Shown: in pieces, positions 19,329-27,867 of the stretch
Numbering within the stretch: the stretch's first letter is position 1
Layout: each line of letters begins with the position of its first letter
Source: Paeniglutamicibacter gangotriensis Lz1y
Lineage (GTDB): Bacteria; Actinomycetota; Actinomycetes; Actinomycetales; Micrococcaceae
DNA length: 64,000 bases
Assembly (NCBI RefSeq): GCF_000348945.1
Contig: NZ_AOCK01000008.1
Coordinates: 173,506 to 237,505 of the forward strand
Reading direction: 5' to 3'
The notes under the pieces: generated by a model
What the model was told of the DNA's origin: nothing
Database searches by the model: none
Seen by the model: only the letters and a program-made list of their open reading frames with translations
Position numbers and translations under genes: made by a program

Positions 19329-19684
19329 CCCGGTTTCGTTTCGGTGGTCGGTCGCGACGTCTCCCACGCTTGGCGCAAGGCATCGGCCACGATGGCCCAC
19401 TGTTTCTGGCGTTGGGCAAGCGCTCCCCGGCCCTCCTCGGTGATCGAGTATTGCTTGCGGCGGCGTCCAGCCTTTGAGAGCCCCCATGATGCCTGGAGAT
19501 AGCCGAGACGCTCAAGCCTATGAAGCAGCGGATAGAGCATCCCCTCGTTCCATCGCAGGTCGCCGTCGGATAATTCCCCCACCCGCTTAATGATGGCGTA
19601 GCCGTGCAAATCGCCGTCTCCCAAGATCCCGAGCACCAAAGTGGTTGCCGAGGCAGCCACCAGGCACTTGCCGTTGTGCACCAT
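19319..19684 (-). CDS. PadR-family transcriptional regulator
   Basis: 121 residues from ATG 19684. The winged-helix signature LGILGDGDLHGYAIIKRV, then LRWNEGMLYPLLHRLERLGYL and RRRKQYSITEEGR, is diagnostic of PadR. It would repress its own operon; the 5' flank contains ATACCTAGTACC-like text typical of such operators. The downstream partner gene is broken, so the regulator is probably a relic that may still bind DNA. Confidence 0.88.
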   Translation of the reverse strand: MVHNGKCLVAASATTLVLGILGDGDLHGYAIIKRVGELSDGDLRWNEGMLYPLLHRLERLGYLQASWGLSKAGRRRKQYSITEEGRGALAQRQKQWAIVADALRQAWETSRPTTETKPGWA

Positions 19685-19779
19685 GAATCCTATACATAGA
19701 GGTACTAGGTATTGAACCGCCATTGGTGTGTCGATGCGAGGGCAAGATTGCAGTGCGTCGGATCCCGGCGACATGACAA

Positions 19780-19819
19780 AGGTCCCGTCTTTCCCTCATA
19801 TGCGGGGAAAGCGGGACCT
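19780..19819 (-). terminator. Terminator downstream of tmm
   Basis: AGGTCCCG and CTTTCCC (19780-19795) pair with GGGAAAG and CGGGACCT (19805-19819) with one bulged base, forming a 15-bp stem. It lies about 36 nt past the tmm stop. A second small hairpin (TGCCCC/GGGGCA) sits between the two. Confidence 0.6.
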
Positions 19820-19855
19820 CGGCGTGCCCCTCAAGGGGCAGGGATCGCAGGAGGG

Positions 19856-21265
19856 TTAGCGCTCCTTGGTCAAGATTATATTGGGGTCCAGCGTTGCCAT
19901 GGCATTGGTGTCCACGTTCTGGCTCGGTCCGTTGAGATAGCGTTCCAGGGAGTCGTCCATGGCGTTGATCCAGCGCGTGTGGTGGACCTCGGCCATCGTG
20001 CCGGTGATCACCGAACGGTGGGCCTTGTCGCGGTAACCCAGGATGTCCTCGGACTTGTGCCGCATCCAGTCCTTGAACAGGGTGCTGACCGCATCCAGAT
20101 CAAATTCGGGGTAGTCGGTCGCCTGGATGAGTTCGCGGACGTAGTCGGTCTGGAAGTCGGCCTCGGCATCATGATCGGCCAGGGCATCTTGAGCATCGAG
20201 CCACGACTTGATGTCAACGGAGCGCTGATCGGCAGGGGGCAGGGTGATCTTCCCTGTCATGACGTCGCGGGCGAACCATGCCTGAGCGTCAAACATATTG
20301 AAGGTGTAGTACTGGTCCTGCGCACCGAGATAGAAAAGGTTGGTGTTCTGCTGCCACACCACGCCCTTGTAGAGGTTGCCCGGGTACAGGACGTTGGCGG
20401 ACTTCACAGCCAACTCGGAGGGCAAGAATGGGTACTTGTGGAGGTATCCGGTGCACATGATCACTGCGTCGAATTCGTCGCTGGTTCCGTCCGCGAAATG
20501 AGCCGTGGACCCCTCGAAGCGGGTGACCAGCGGACGTTCTACGGTAGTTGAAGGCCAGTCGTATCCCATGGGTCCGCTGCGGTAGCTCATGGTGATGGAG
20601 GCCGCGCCCATCTTGTGGGCCTGCATGCCGATGTCCTCCGCAGAGTATGAGGAGCCGATCATCAGCAGCTTCTTGCCGCCAAAGCGTTCGGCACCGCGGA
20701 AATCGTGGGCGTGCAGGACTTCACCGGGGAAGGTATTGATTCCCTCGAATTCCGGGATGTTCGGCGTCGAGAAGTGGCCGGAGGAGACCACCAGTTTGTC
20801 GAAGATATAGGTCTTGGACTCCCCGGTATTCACATCCTGGCTGACGAGCGTGAATTCTTCGCTTGATTTGTCATAGGTAACCCAGCGAACGGCGGTGTTG
20901 AACTGGATGTACTTACGCACGTCGGATTTCTCGACACGACCGGCGATGTAGTCGAAGAGAACTTCACGCGGCGGGAACGATGAGATCGGGCGGCCGAAGT
21001 GCTCGTCAAAAGTGTAGTCGGAGAACTCGAGGCATTCCTTGGGCCCGTTGGACCAGAGGTGGCGGTACATCGAGGAGTGAGCCGTTTCTCCGGTTCCGTC
21101 CATGCCGGTGTGCCAGGTGTAGTTCCATTGGCCGCCCCAATCGGACTGCTTTTCAAAGCATACGATTTCGGGCATCTCTGCACCCTTTGCGCGTGCGGCT
21201 TCGAAGGCGCGCAACTGCGCCATTCCGCTGGGTCCTGCACCAATGATTCCAACTCGCAAGCTCAA
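19856..21265 (-). CDS. tmm: Trimethylamine monooxygenase (flavin-containing)
   Basis: 469 residues from a TTG start at 21265 with AGGAG 5 nt upstream. GIIGAGPSGMAQLRAF is the FAD site, DWGGQWNYTWHTG follows, the FMO fingerprint appears as FPGEVLHAHDF, and MIGSSYSAEDIG is the NADPH site. The sequence resembles bacterial Tmm of Methylocella throughout, including CLEFSDYTFDEHFG and the C-terminal MTGTM/HHTRWINAMDDSLE region, so oxidation of trimethylamine to its N-oxide is likely. No TMAO demethylase or transporter is adjacent. Other FMO substrates remain possible. Confidence 0.88.
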   Translation of the reverse strand: MSLRVGIIGAGPSGMAQLRAFEAARAKGAEMPEIVCFEKQSDWGGQWNYTWHTGMDGTGETAHSSMYRHLWSNGPKECLEFSDYTFDEHFGRPISSFPPREVLFDYIAGRVEKSDVRKYIQFNTAVRWVTYDKSSEEFTLVSQDVNTGESKTYIFDKLVVSSGHFSTPNIPEFEGINTFPGEVLHAHDFRGAERFGGKKLLMIGSSYSAEDIGMQAHKMGAASITMSYRSGPMGYDWPSTTVERPLVTRFEGSTAHFADGTSDEFDAVIMCTGYLHKYPFLPSELAVKSANVLYPGNLYKGVVWQQNTNLFYLGAQDQYYTFNMFDAQAWFARDVMTGKITLPPADQRSVDIKSWLDAQDALADHDAEADFQTDYVRELIQATDYPEFDLDAVSTLFKDWMRHKSEDILGYRDKAHRSVITGTMAEVHHTRWINAMDDSLERYLNGPSQNVDTNAMATLDPNIILTKER

Positions 21266-21810
21266 ATTTTTCTCCTCTGTTCCAGGGCCGATTCAATTAC
21301 CCGTGGCTTAAGGTAATTCGGAACCGCGCCAATGAAGGCGTTATCGGGAAATGCGACCACTGGAAGAACCTATGTTCTTCTTCGCATTCAGCTGCCGACG
21401 CTTTGTACGCCGCAAGGTCAGTTGCTCCCGGGCCTCGATCCCCAGCAAAGGGAGAGTCGTCGCAATACAGAAAAAGACCGGCAGATAGCGGTCGTTGCGG
21501 TTCCGAATGAACCAGGTATCGGCCCGTTAGGGGTGGGCTGGTTCTCTCCTAATAGCAACAGGAATCGCTCAATAAGTCAAATCCCGTGCTCTAATTTTTG
21601 TGCCGAAAATTTCCGGTGGCCCAGCCGCTAACGTGCTTTAAAGCCATAGTTTCTGTGAGGTCTTGGCCCGATGGTTGGGGACAAAAGCATTCGCCGTGGT
21701 GGGGGAGAGCGGTCGTTAGATCAGACTATTAAATTGGCGTATTGTCATGCCGTTAAGATATCCAATATTCGGTTTGGCCGGTCGCCGATGCCTCAACGTA
21801 CGCGGTCTGT
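21266..21810. other. Long 5' region of tmm without a supported gene
   Basis: No reading frame here has a recognisable product or start signal. A TTGACT box on the minus strand near 21570 could be the -35 element of tmm, which would give a leader of more than 250 nt. I looked for a glycine-type riboswitch because the neighbour is a methylamine gene, and the conserved boxes are not there. Confidence 0.4.
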
Positions 21811-21842
21811 GGCGGGGTGTCGTTGGAAGGAGGCACCCCGCC
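21811..21842 (-). terminator. Hairpin after the SRPBCC gene
   Basis: GGCGGGGTG (21811-21819) pairs perfectly with CACCCCGCC (21834-21842); loop 14 nt. It follows the SRPBCC stop (21853) on the minus strand. No clear U tract. Confidence 0.5.
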
Positions 21843-21852
21843 AGAAGGGGGA

Positions 21853-22326
21853 TTAGCGGGAGGAGAGGAGGGCGTCTAGTCGCGCGTACCCCTCAGATAA
21901 TCCGACCTCCATTCCGGATGCGGCCATGCCATCACGGGCTTCCTGGGTCGGGTAGACCGAATGCCCCACCAGACGGGTGCGATTGTTCTCCAGCGTTTCA
22001 AAACGGATGTAGTCCATGGCGACGACATCGGGGTAGCCATCGAACTCAAAGGTCTGGATGGCGAACTCGTTCTCGCGAACTGTGTGGAATACCCCAGTGA
22101 AAACATAGTTTCCCGTCTCGTCGGAGTGGGTGTATTTGTAGGATCCGCCGCTGTGGAAGTCGTAGTGGTCAACTTCCATTTTCATGTTGTTCGGCCCGAA
22201 CCACTGGGCGACAATCTCGGGATCTCGGTGCGCTTCGAACACCGCGGCAACGGGAAAATCGAATTCCCGGGTGAAATCAATGAAGGGTGCGCCTTCGGGG
22301 ACTGTGACATTTAGTTGGTTGCTCAT
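21853..22326 (-). CDS. SRPBCC/AHSA1-domain protein
   Basis: 157 residues forming a single START-like AHSA1 domain: FTREFDFPVAAVFEAHRDPEIVAQWFGP at the start and ARDGMAASGMEVGLSEGYARLD at the C-terminal helix. It is preceded by an ArsR regulator 19 bp upstream, the standard pairing for this family. The bound ligand is unknown. Confidence 0.88.
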   Translation of the reverse strand: MSNQLNVTVPEGAPFIDFTREFDFPVAAVFEAHRDPEIVAQWFGPNNMKMEVDHYDFHSGGSYKYTHSDETGNYVFTGVFHTVRENEFAIQTFEFDGYPDVVAMDYIRFETLENNRTRLVGHSVYPTQEARDGMAASGMEVGLSEGYARLDALLSSR

Positions 22327-22345
22327 CGTGAGACCTTCGCGGTTG

Positions 22346-22681
22346 TCAGTGGTGCTTTAGTTGGCTTTTGAGCACGGCATCCAAGCGGTTGTACTTCAGT
22401 TCGGCAAGTATTCGGTACTTGTCGATCCAACGTGTCAGTTCCGTGAGGAGTGCGGGATTCAGGTGGACTGGTCTGGTCTGCGCCTCGCGGGTGCGGGTCA
22501 CCAAGTGGGCTTGCTCCAGGACTTGAATGTGCTTCGAGATGCCCTGTACCGACATCTTGAACGGTTCGGCGAGTTCGTTGACGGTGGCCGGCCCCGTGGA
22601 GAGCCTGACGATAATTTGCCGCCGTGTTTGGTCCGCAAGGGCCATGAATGCCCTATTGAGATCCTGCTCGTCAAACGTCAA
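22346..22681 (-). CDS. ArsR-family repressor of the SRPBCC operon
   Basis: 111 residues beginning at TTG (22681). A winged helix (ALADQTRRQIIVRL, VNELAEPFKMSVQGISKHIQVLE) with no metal-binding Cys pair, so it belongs to the ArsR subgroup paired with AHSA1 genes rather than to metal sensors. The inverted repeat at 22703-22716 in its own promoter is the likely operator. Confidence 0.87.
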   Translation of the reverse strand: MTFDEQDLNRAFMALADQTRRQIIVRLSTGPATVNELAEPFKMSVQGISKHIQVLEQAHLVTRTREAQTRPVHLNPALLTELTRWIDKYRILAELKYNRLDAVLKSQLKHH

Positions 22682-22702
22682 GTATTCAACTCATTTCTTT
22701 AT

Positions 22703-22716
22703 CAACCATTCGGTTG
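22703..22716 (-). promoter_or_regulatory. Candidate ArsR operator
   Basis: CAACC-ATTC-GGTTG, a 5-bp inverted repeat with a 4-bp spacer, lies 22-35 bp upstream of the ArsR start. CAACC-N4-GGTTG motifs recur upstream of ArsR/AHSA1 operons, as far as I recall. Confidence 0.6.
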
Positions 22717-22824
22717 GGTATCATGATCCGCCGGTGACTGACGATAGTCAAGAGTTGTCACGGGAAGATCGTGGCGCCATTCCTGCGGTCGGTCGGCGGC
22801 CACGAGGTTTTGTGCTCGGCGGCC

Positions 22825-23658
22825 CTATCCGACAGCGTTCAGCGAGGCCGCAAAACTGTGTGCCGCGACGGCGTGGCTTGCCTGGATGCTCAGGAACAGT
22901 TCCGCGCTTCGGTGGCCGGGCCAATCCTTGGGCAGGAAACTGTCCGGCAGCCCGGGGTCAACGTAAGGGATGGTCCGCCAAGAGTCGATGGCCCGAACGT
23001 AAGCCGCAAAACTCTCTTCGGCACTTGCCTGCCCCTCTGTAGTCACGGCCTGATTCTGTTCGAGGAACGCATCGTGTAGCTCAGCCAGGGCGCCCAAATC
23101 CCACCAGGCAGACGCCGTTTCCTGCGCTGTCCCAGTAAATTCCAAGAGGTTGGAGACAATGATGGTCGCGTGGTCCTCCAGGCCAAGGACGCGCAGGATC
23201 TCCCAAACTTCGGCGCGCAAGTAGTCCGGGAATATCCATAGTCCTGGTGTTATCAGGCCACCGCCGATGCCCTGAAGATGTTTGCGCAACTGATGGCGAC
23301 GTTCGCGTTCGGCTTCCGGGATGGAATACGAAAGCAGACACCAAGAATCTGTAGACCCCATGGAGCGGGGTTCGAATATGCGCCTGTCTCCTCGGGCAAG
23401 GATCTGCTCACCGGTGGCGGTGAGGGCGAATCCCGGGGTTTCCTTCCGGGACTGTTGGTCCAGGATCCCCTTTTTCTTCAGTCGTGAAATCGCCGTCCGG
23501 GTCACCTGGGGCGTTGTTCCCAGCGAGTTCATCAGCGCAACCAGGTGGGCGGAAGAGATCCAGCCGCCGAGCTCTCGTAGGTACAGTCCCACGATGGTCC
23601 GCACCAAGGACGTGGTGCTCCCTGGACGTGCATCTAGATCGTCGAGCGAAGTTAGCAT
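22825..23658 (-). CDS. PaaX-family repressor, operonic with kynA
   Basis: 277 residues with the PaaX layout: winged-helix N-terminus (LYLRELGGWISSAHLVALMNSLG, TRTAISRLKKKGIL), then WCLLSYSIPEAERERRHQLRKHL and the PaaX C-terminal domain. PaaX proteins usually repress aromatic-acid pathways and respond to aryl-CoA. The gene starts 9 bp after the kynA stop, so it is co-transcribed with kynA and probably regulates it; the palindromes at 24558-24603 are candidate sites. Confidence 0.88.
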   Translation of the reverse strand: MLTSLDDLDARPGSTTSLVRTIVGLYLRELGGWISSAHLVALMNSLGTTPQVTRTAISRLKKKGILDQQSRKETPGFALTATGEQILARGDRRIFEPRSMGSTDSWCLLSYSIPEAERERRHQLRKHLQGIGGGLITPGLWIFPDYLRAEVWEILRVLGLEDHATIIVSNLLEFTGTAQETASAWWDLGALAELHDAFLEQNQAVTTEGQASAEESFAAYVRAIDSWRTIPYVDPGLPDSFLPKDWPGHRSAELFLSIQASHAVAAHSFAASLNAVG

Positions 23659-23667
23659 GTCGCCCGG

Positions 23668-24537
23668 CTACTTGCCGATCTCGGTACGAACCGCGAATAG
23701 TTCTGGGAAGAACGTCAGATCCAAGGCTCGCTTGAGGAATTCCACCCCCGAGGATCCTCCGGTGCCCTGCTTGAACCCGATGGTCCGCTGCACCACGCGC
23801 ATATGGCGGAATCGCCAGGCTTGGAAGTTATCTTCCAGATCTACGAGGTCTTCGCAGGCCTGGTAGAGGCTCCACGTCGTTTCGTCGGACTCGTAGATGT
23901 CCTTGTAGATGGGGACCAAGGACTCTTGGAAGACCCACGGCTTTGAGACGTCGCGTTCGAGTATCTCGGCGGAGACGGCGTAGCCGGCACGGGACAGGGC
24001 CCGGAGAAACGCGTCGTAGACCGTTGGTTCGTGAAGGAGCTTGGAGAGCAGTTTGTGGGCGTCGGGGTCGGATTCAAAGACTTTGAGCATGCCCTCATGC
24101 TTGTTGCCCAGAATGAACTCGACGGCGCGGTATTGGAACGACTGAAATCCGGAGGACGAGCCAAGAAAACCACGGAACTCTGCGTATTCACGGGGTGTGA
24201 GTGTAGCGAGAACTGCCCACTGCTCCGTTAGGGTCTTTTGGATGTGTTTGACGCGGGCCAAGCATTTGAGCGCTTTTCCGATCTCGTCGTTGTCCATCAG
24301 TCGACGTGACTCGGTCAGTTCATGGAGCATGAGCTTGAGCCAGAGTTCGCTGGTCTGATGTTGGATGATGAACAGCAGTTCGTCGTGGTGCTCCGGAACG
24401 CTGACCGGGTGCTGCGCGGAGAGTAAGCGATCGAGGTCGAGATAGCTTCCATAGGACATCGTGTTGCTGAAGTCGGTGCGGACAGTGTCTTCTATTTCGC
24501 GGGCACCCTGGGGCACCTGTGCGTGTGGGCAGGCCAT
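23668..24537 (-). CDS. kynA: Tryptophan 2,3-dioxygenase
   Basis: Heme enzyme that opens the indole ring of L-tryptophan to N-formylkynurenine. Family text is complete: SYGSYLDLDRLLSAQ, FIIQHQTSELWLKLMLHE, FRGFLGSSSGFQSFQYR and the C-terminal FRHMRVVQRTIGFKQGTGGS. I prefer ATG 24537 (289 residues) over the TTG two codons upstream. A TACGCT box 6 nt before the ATG suggests a leaderless transcript. No kynureninase is in the window; a possible formamidase lies at 28909-29676. Confidence 0.95.
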   Translation of the reverse strand: MACPHAQVPQGAREIEDTVRTDFSNTMSYGSYLDLDRLLSAQHPVSVPEHHDELLFIIQHQTSELWLKLMLHELTESRRLMDNDEIGKALKCLARVKHIQKTLTEQWAVLATLTPREYAEFRGFLGSSSGFQSFQYRAVEFILGNKHEGMLKVFESDPDAHKLLSKLLHEPTVYDAFLRALSRAGYAVSAEILERDVSKPWVFQESLVPIYKDIYESDETTWSLYQACEDLVDLEDNFQAWRFRHMRVVQRTIGFKQGTGGSSGVEFLKRALDLTFFPELFAVRTEIGK

Positions 24538-24557
24538 GCCCAAAGCGTATCATTTTG

Positions 24558-24603
24558 TCGACGCGCGTCGAGTAAGTGAAACTAATGATTGGTTTTCGAA
24601 AAC
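24558..24603 (-). promoter_or_regulatory. Two perfect palindromes in the kynA promoter
   Basis: TCGACGCGCGTCGA (24558-24571) is a perfect 14-bp palindrome 21-34 bp upstream of the kynA ATG, overlapping the expected -35/spacer. GTTTTCGAAAAC (24592-24603) is a perfect 12-bp palindrome just upstream. Both are well placed for a dimeric repressor such as the adjacent PaaX protein. Confidence 0.55.
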
Positions 24604-25095
24604 AACTCGCTTCGCAGGAGATTTTGTGGGTGAGGGTCCTCAAGCCGGCCCAGTCGTGACGAGGCAACGAGTGGTGGGTCTCGTGGTTGGAGGGAGTGGT
24701 GGACGCGATGTCCCATGGATGCAGCGTTTGGATCCGTTGGATTACTGTCGCCCGGCGCGCACACCGACCACGCAAATGTTAATAGGAGATTGTCCTGCTC
24801 ATCTGATCTGCTGGTGTCCCCTGCCGGCCACGGAAGCACGGGAATATTGAGGTGGTTTGCTCACGGTTCGCAGCTGAAGTGCTCAAGCCCGCCGATGGAA
24901 CGCTCTGGAGACGTAAAAACAGTGCCCGAGAAAGCGGGACTATTTTGCCGCCGATGGCCGAGTCGTCACCAAAGGTAGCCCGAGGGCCTTCGAGCCGACG
25001 CAAAATCTCCGTTACTGCGCCGATATGATTTGATTGAAACTTGCACTAGAAGCTTCAGGGCCCACAAGAGTTGGGCCCGCAGCACAGGGGGAAAA
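24604..25095. other. Intergenic region between kynA and a secreted protein
   Basis: No gene recognised. A small hairpin (CCCG-AGAAAG-CGGG) followed by TATTTTG occurs near 24924-24945. The last 70 nt form the leader of the secreted protein at 25096. Confidence 0.4.
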
Positions 25096-25695
25096 TTGAA
25101 GACTTTTACTCGGACTTTTGCCGCGCTCGCGGCAGCTGCATCGATCGCGCTCTCCGGTGCCGTCGTTGCCACTGCGGCACCGGTGACACCCACCCAAGCG
25201 GTCAGTATCGTGGCTGCCAAGAAGGCGCCAGCGGTCACGATCAACAAGATCGCCAACAAGTCCGTTAAGGGATCGGCCAAAGCGACCATCAGACCGTCTG
25301 TCAAGGCCGCCAAAGGCGTCAAGGTCACTTCCAAGGTTCTGACAGTTAAGCAGGGGAAAAAGACCCTGGCGAAAAACAAAACCTCGGTCAAGCTGAAGGC
25401 CGGAAAATACAAGGTAACGACCAAGGTCAACTACAAGATCGGCAAAAAGAAGCACACTGCATCCAAAGCCCAAACCTTGGTCATCAAGAAGGTGTCTCCC
25501 AAGAAAACGTGGGCAGCTCCGAAGGGCAAGAACTGCCCTGAAAGCTTCCCTGTCAAGGGAAACAAGACCGGCAGCAACAAGGAATGGAAGTATCACGTTA
25601 AGGGCGGCCAATACTACAAGCGCACGGTTCCCGAACAGTGCTTCAAATCCACCGACGATGCCCGCAAGGCCGGATACCGGGCATCGAAGCGCTAA
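25096..25695 (+). CDS. Secreted Lys-rich protein with C-terminal sunset-type domain
   Basis: TTG start at 25096 with AGGGGGAAAA immediately upstream; an in-frame ATG at 25030 would bury the signal peptide. 199 residues: signal peptide (AALAAAASIALSGAVVATAA), a Lys-rich beta-strand-type middle (TINKIANKSVKGSAK), and a C-terminal domain with CPESFPVKGN, YHVKGGQYYKRT, EQCF and DARKAGYRASKR. That last pattern is the small sunset/Ada-metal-binding-like domain found at the ends of actinobacterial secreted proteins and nucleases. It precedes a secreted nuclease gene by 113 bp. Confidence 0.75.
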   Translation: MKTFTRTFAALAAAASIALSGAVVATAAPVTPTQAVSIVAAKKAPAVTINKIANKSVKGSAKATIRPSVKAAKGVKVTSKVLTVKQGKKTLAKNKTSVKLKAGKYKVTTKVNYKIGKKKHTASKAQTLVIKKVSPKKTWAAPKGKNCPESFPVKGNKTGSNKEWKYHVKGGQYYKRTVPEQCFKSTDDARKAGYRASKR

Positions 25696-25713
25696 ACCTG
25701 AACCTCCAGTAGC

Positions 25714-25771
25714 CAGCCCAATCACGTTGCTCCCACGCAAAACGTGGGTGCAACGTGGTTGGCTGCTTTTT
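25714..25771 (+). terminator. Strong intrinsic terminator
   Basis: A long stem pairs the GCC..CACGTTGC and CCCACG segments with CGTGGG, GCAACGTG and GGTTGGCTG around a CAAAA loop, followed by a T5 run. It separates the secreted protein gene from the nuclease gene. Confidence 0.8.
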
Positions 25772-25808
25772 GGCGTATTGCCTTGTTGAGTCACCTTGAA
25801 GGAACCAT

Positions 25809-26825
25809 TTGAAACACCTGATTTCCTACATCCTCTCCGTCTTGATCCTCACTGGAACGTTGGTGGTGGATACCGCTGCTTTGGCCGGAGCCGCACCATC
25901 GGCGAATGAAAAAGCTGCGGCCACAAGCAGCGCACCGGCAAGCGCCGCCGCTCCGACGAAGAAGAAGACGCCTTCAACAAGCTCCGAAAAGTCAGCGGTC
26001 CGCCCAGGAGCGAAACTTAATGGGCCGAGCGCATTGTCGGTGTTGAACACTTTGGCAGTCAAGGGAAAGGCCCCAGCCACCGGGTATGACAGGAACGGCA
26101 AATTCGGTAACGGGTGGAAGGACTTCGACGGCAACAAATGTGACGAACGACAGGACACCTTGAAACGCGACCTTTCGAAGATAAAGTTCAAGGACGCGAA
26201 AAACTGCCAGCTGGCATCGGGCGTTTTGGCTGATGCCTACACGGGGACCACCATCAATTGGAAGGTCAACAGCGGATCGGTCGACATCGACCATGTGGTT
26301 GCGCTGAGGAATGTGTGGATTTCCGGGGGACAACAACTCTCACAGGATCAGCGCCTCGCGGTAGCCAACGACCCCTTGAACCTCATGGCTTCCCAAGCCT
26401 CCGCCAACCGTTCCAAGGGCGCTGCCAACGCAGCCGAATGGTTGCCACGGCATAAAGCGTTCCGTTGCCAATACATCGCCACCCAGGTCAGCGTCAAGAA
26501 AAAGTATGCGCTTGCGGTGACGGCAGCGGAGAAAGCTGCCATGCGCAAGGTGCTCGAATCGTGCCCGAAGCAAAAATCCGCCAAAGTCTCGCCCATCAAA
26601 GTGATTGCCGCCAAGGCTCCGCCCGCTTCGAAAGCGCCGCGCGTAGAGAAGACGCAGGTTGCTCCTCCTCAAAAGAAGCCCAATGCGACGGCTCCTGCTA
26701 AGAAGGTGTCACCCGGCGCGTACTGTGCCCGAGCGGACAGCGGGAAGAAGGGAACCGGCAAGAAAAACGGCAAGAGCTACACCTGCAAGACCAGCAACAC
26801 CGACACTCGTCTGCGCTGGCGCTAG
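25809..26825 (+). CDS. Secreted HNH (DUF1524) nuclease
   Basis: TTG start at 25809 with AAGGA upstream. 338 residues: signal peptide, low-complexity Ala/Ser/Lys linker, and a DUF1524 HNH domain from about residue 85 (GNGWKDFDGNKCDERQDTL, VDIDHVVALRNVW, ANDPLNLMASQASANRSKG, AEWLPRHKAFRCQY). The DH pair and the N..N..KG run are the catalytic and structural residues. A Lys/Ala/Pro linker then leads to a C-terminal Cys-containing tail (GAYCARADSGKK, TCKTSN, RLRWR) seen in related secreted nucleases. It should act as an extracellular DNase. Confidence 0.85.
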   Translation: MKHLISYILSVLILTGTLVVDTAALAGAAPSANEKAAATSSAPASAAAPTKKKTPSTSSEKSAVRPGAKLNGPSALSVLNTLAVKGKAPATGYDRNGKFGNGWKDFDGNKCDERQDTLKRDLSKIKFKDAKNCQLASGVLADAYTGTTINWKVNSGSVDIDHVVALRNVWISGGQQLSQDQRLAVANDPLNLMASQASANRSKGAANAAEWLPRHKAFRCQYIATQVSVKKKYALAVTAAEKAAMRKVLESCPKQKSAKVSPIKVIAAKAPPASKAPRVEKTQVAPPQKKPNATAPAKKVSPGAYCARADSGKKGTGKKNGKSYTCKTSNTDTRLRWR

Positions 26826-26878
26826 CAAGCACCTCATGCGCACCGGGGTTATCCGCCGCGGCGATCAGGCTACCGGTC

Positions 26879-27838
26879 TCAGGGTTGTTTGAATGATCGA
26901 CCGGTACGCAGGGGGAGCACCGTGCCCAGATCCACGCCCTCGGCGGCAATCTGCAGCAACAGGTGCTGGCGTTCACCGGCCGAAATGTTCGCCGCGGTGC
27001 AACGCCTGGCCACCAGGGCGAGTCTGTCGGCTAACTCGTTCATGGGATCACCGGCGTGGGCCTTGACCCAGCTGTACTGTGTCTCGGACCGGGAGAGCAG
27101 CTCATGGATCTTTTGGACGACGGCTCTCGCGTCGGCCGATCTGGCCCGTGGATGGCTTGAGGGATTCCGAAGTAGATCGACGGCCATCAGAGAATCGGAG
27201 CGGATATGGAAGCGTACCCCTCCTTCGAACAGCTGGTCTCGATACCTGCTGGCATCCAACAGGGCGTAGTGGATCGAGTTCAGCTCACCTTGGAGGATTT
27301 CCTTGCCTTTGGCAGCAAAGGCGTTGATGGTCGGTGTGGACCCCCGGCCGTAGTCAAGGATCCACCCGTGACCCGTCAACGGGTTGTGCCAGCTGCGCGA
27401 TGCGTCAGTGGTGATCGTCAGCTCGGAGTGGAAGTCATTGATGCACTCGTGTAACAACGCAATGGCCGCCCGCGCGCCGGCTGGCGGTCGGAACTGGTCG
27501 GAGACTTCAAAACCTCGCTCCAGGAGGGCTTCGGGCAGCCGGATGCAACCCTCAAGTAACGAGTCATCACAGTACACGGGCTCAGAGGCGTTGCAACGCA
27601 CCGAACGAATGGCCTTGTCGAGGAGCGTCATGAGGTCCCCGAGTCTGGGACCTGCTTCGTGGATGGGCAGGACGCCGCTGCGTTGCCCGACGATGTCGTA
27701 GGCGCTGGTTCGGACCACGGCCCAGAATAGATTTTGGTTCAGGGGCTGGACCTCCACCGTAACTCCCGAGCGTGCGGAGACGGCATCGACCGCGGGAATC
27801 AAACGCGTCGTTGGGGGAGTGGGGCGTGGTGCCTGCAT
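26879..27838 (-). CDS. RNase H-fold protein with an unusual N-terminal half
   Basis: 319 residues. The C-terminal half (about 138-285) is RNase HI-like: LTITTDAS (Asp), ELNSIHYALLDA (Glu), IRSDSLMAVDLL (Asp) and VKAHAGDPMNELADRLA (His and Asp). All active-site acids appear present. The N-terminal about 135 residues match nothing I know; they contain a partly hydrophobic region and LLHECINDFHSE. Housekeeping RNase HI is about 150 residues, so this is a distinct protein. Confidence 0.75.
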   Translation of the reverse strand: MQAPRPTPPTTRLIPAVDAVSARSGVTVEVQPLNQNLFWAVVRTSAYDIVGQRSGVLPIHEAGPRLGDLMTLLDKAIRSVRCNASEPVYCDDSLLEGCIRLPEALLERGFEVSDQFRPPAGARAAIALLHECINDFHSELTITTDASRSWHNPLTGHGWILDYGRGSTPTINAFAAKGKEILQGELNSIHYALLDASRYRDQLFEGGVRFHIRSDSLMAVDLLRNPSSHPRARSADARAVVQKIHELLSRSETQYSWVKAHAGDPMNELADRLALVARRCTAANISAGERQHLLLQIAAEGVDLGTVLPLRTGRSFKQP

Positions 27839-27867
27839 GGTCTCCTCCTCGGTTCGGCGCTCGGGTT

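Noticed and set aside
21266..21640. Glycine-type riboswitch before tmm
   Set aside because: GGAGAG text occurs on the minus strand, but the other conserved segments are missing.
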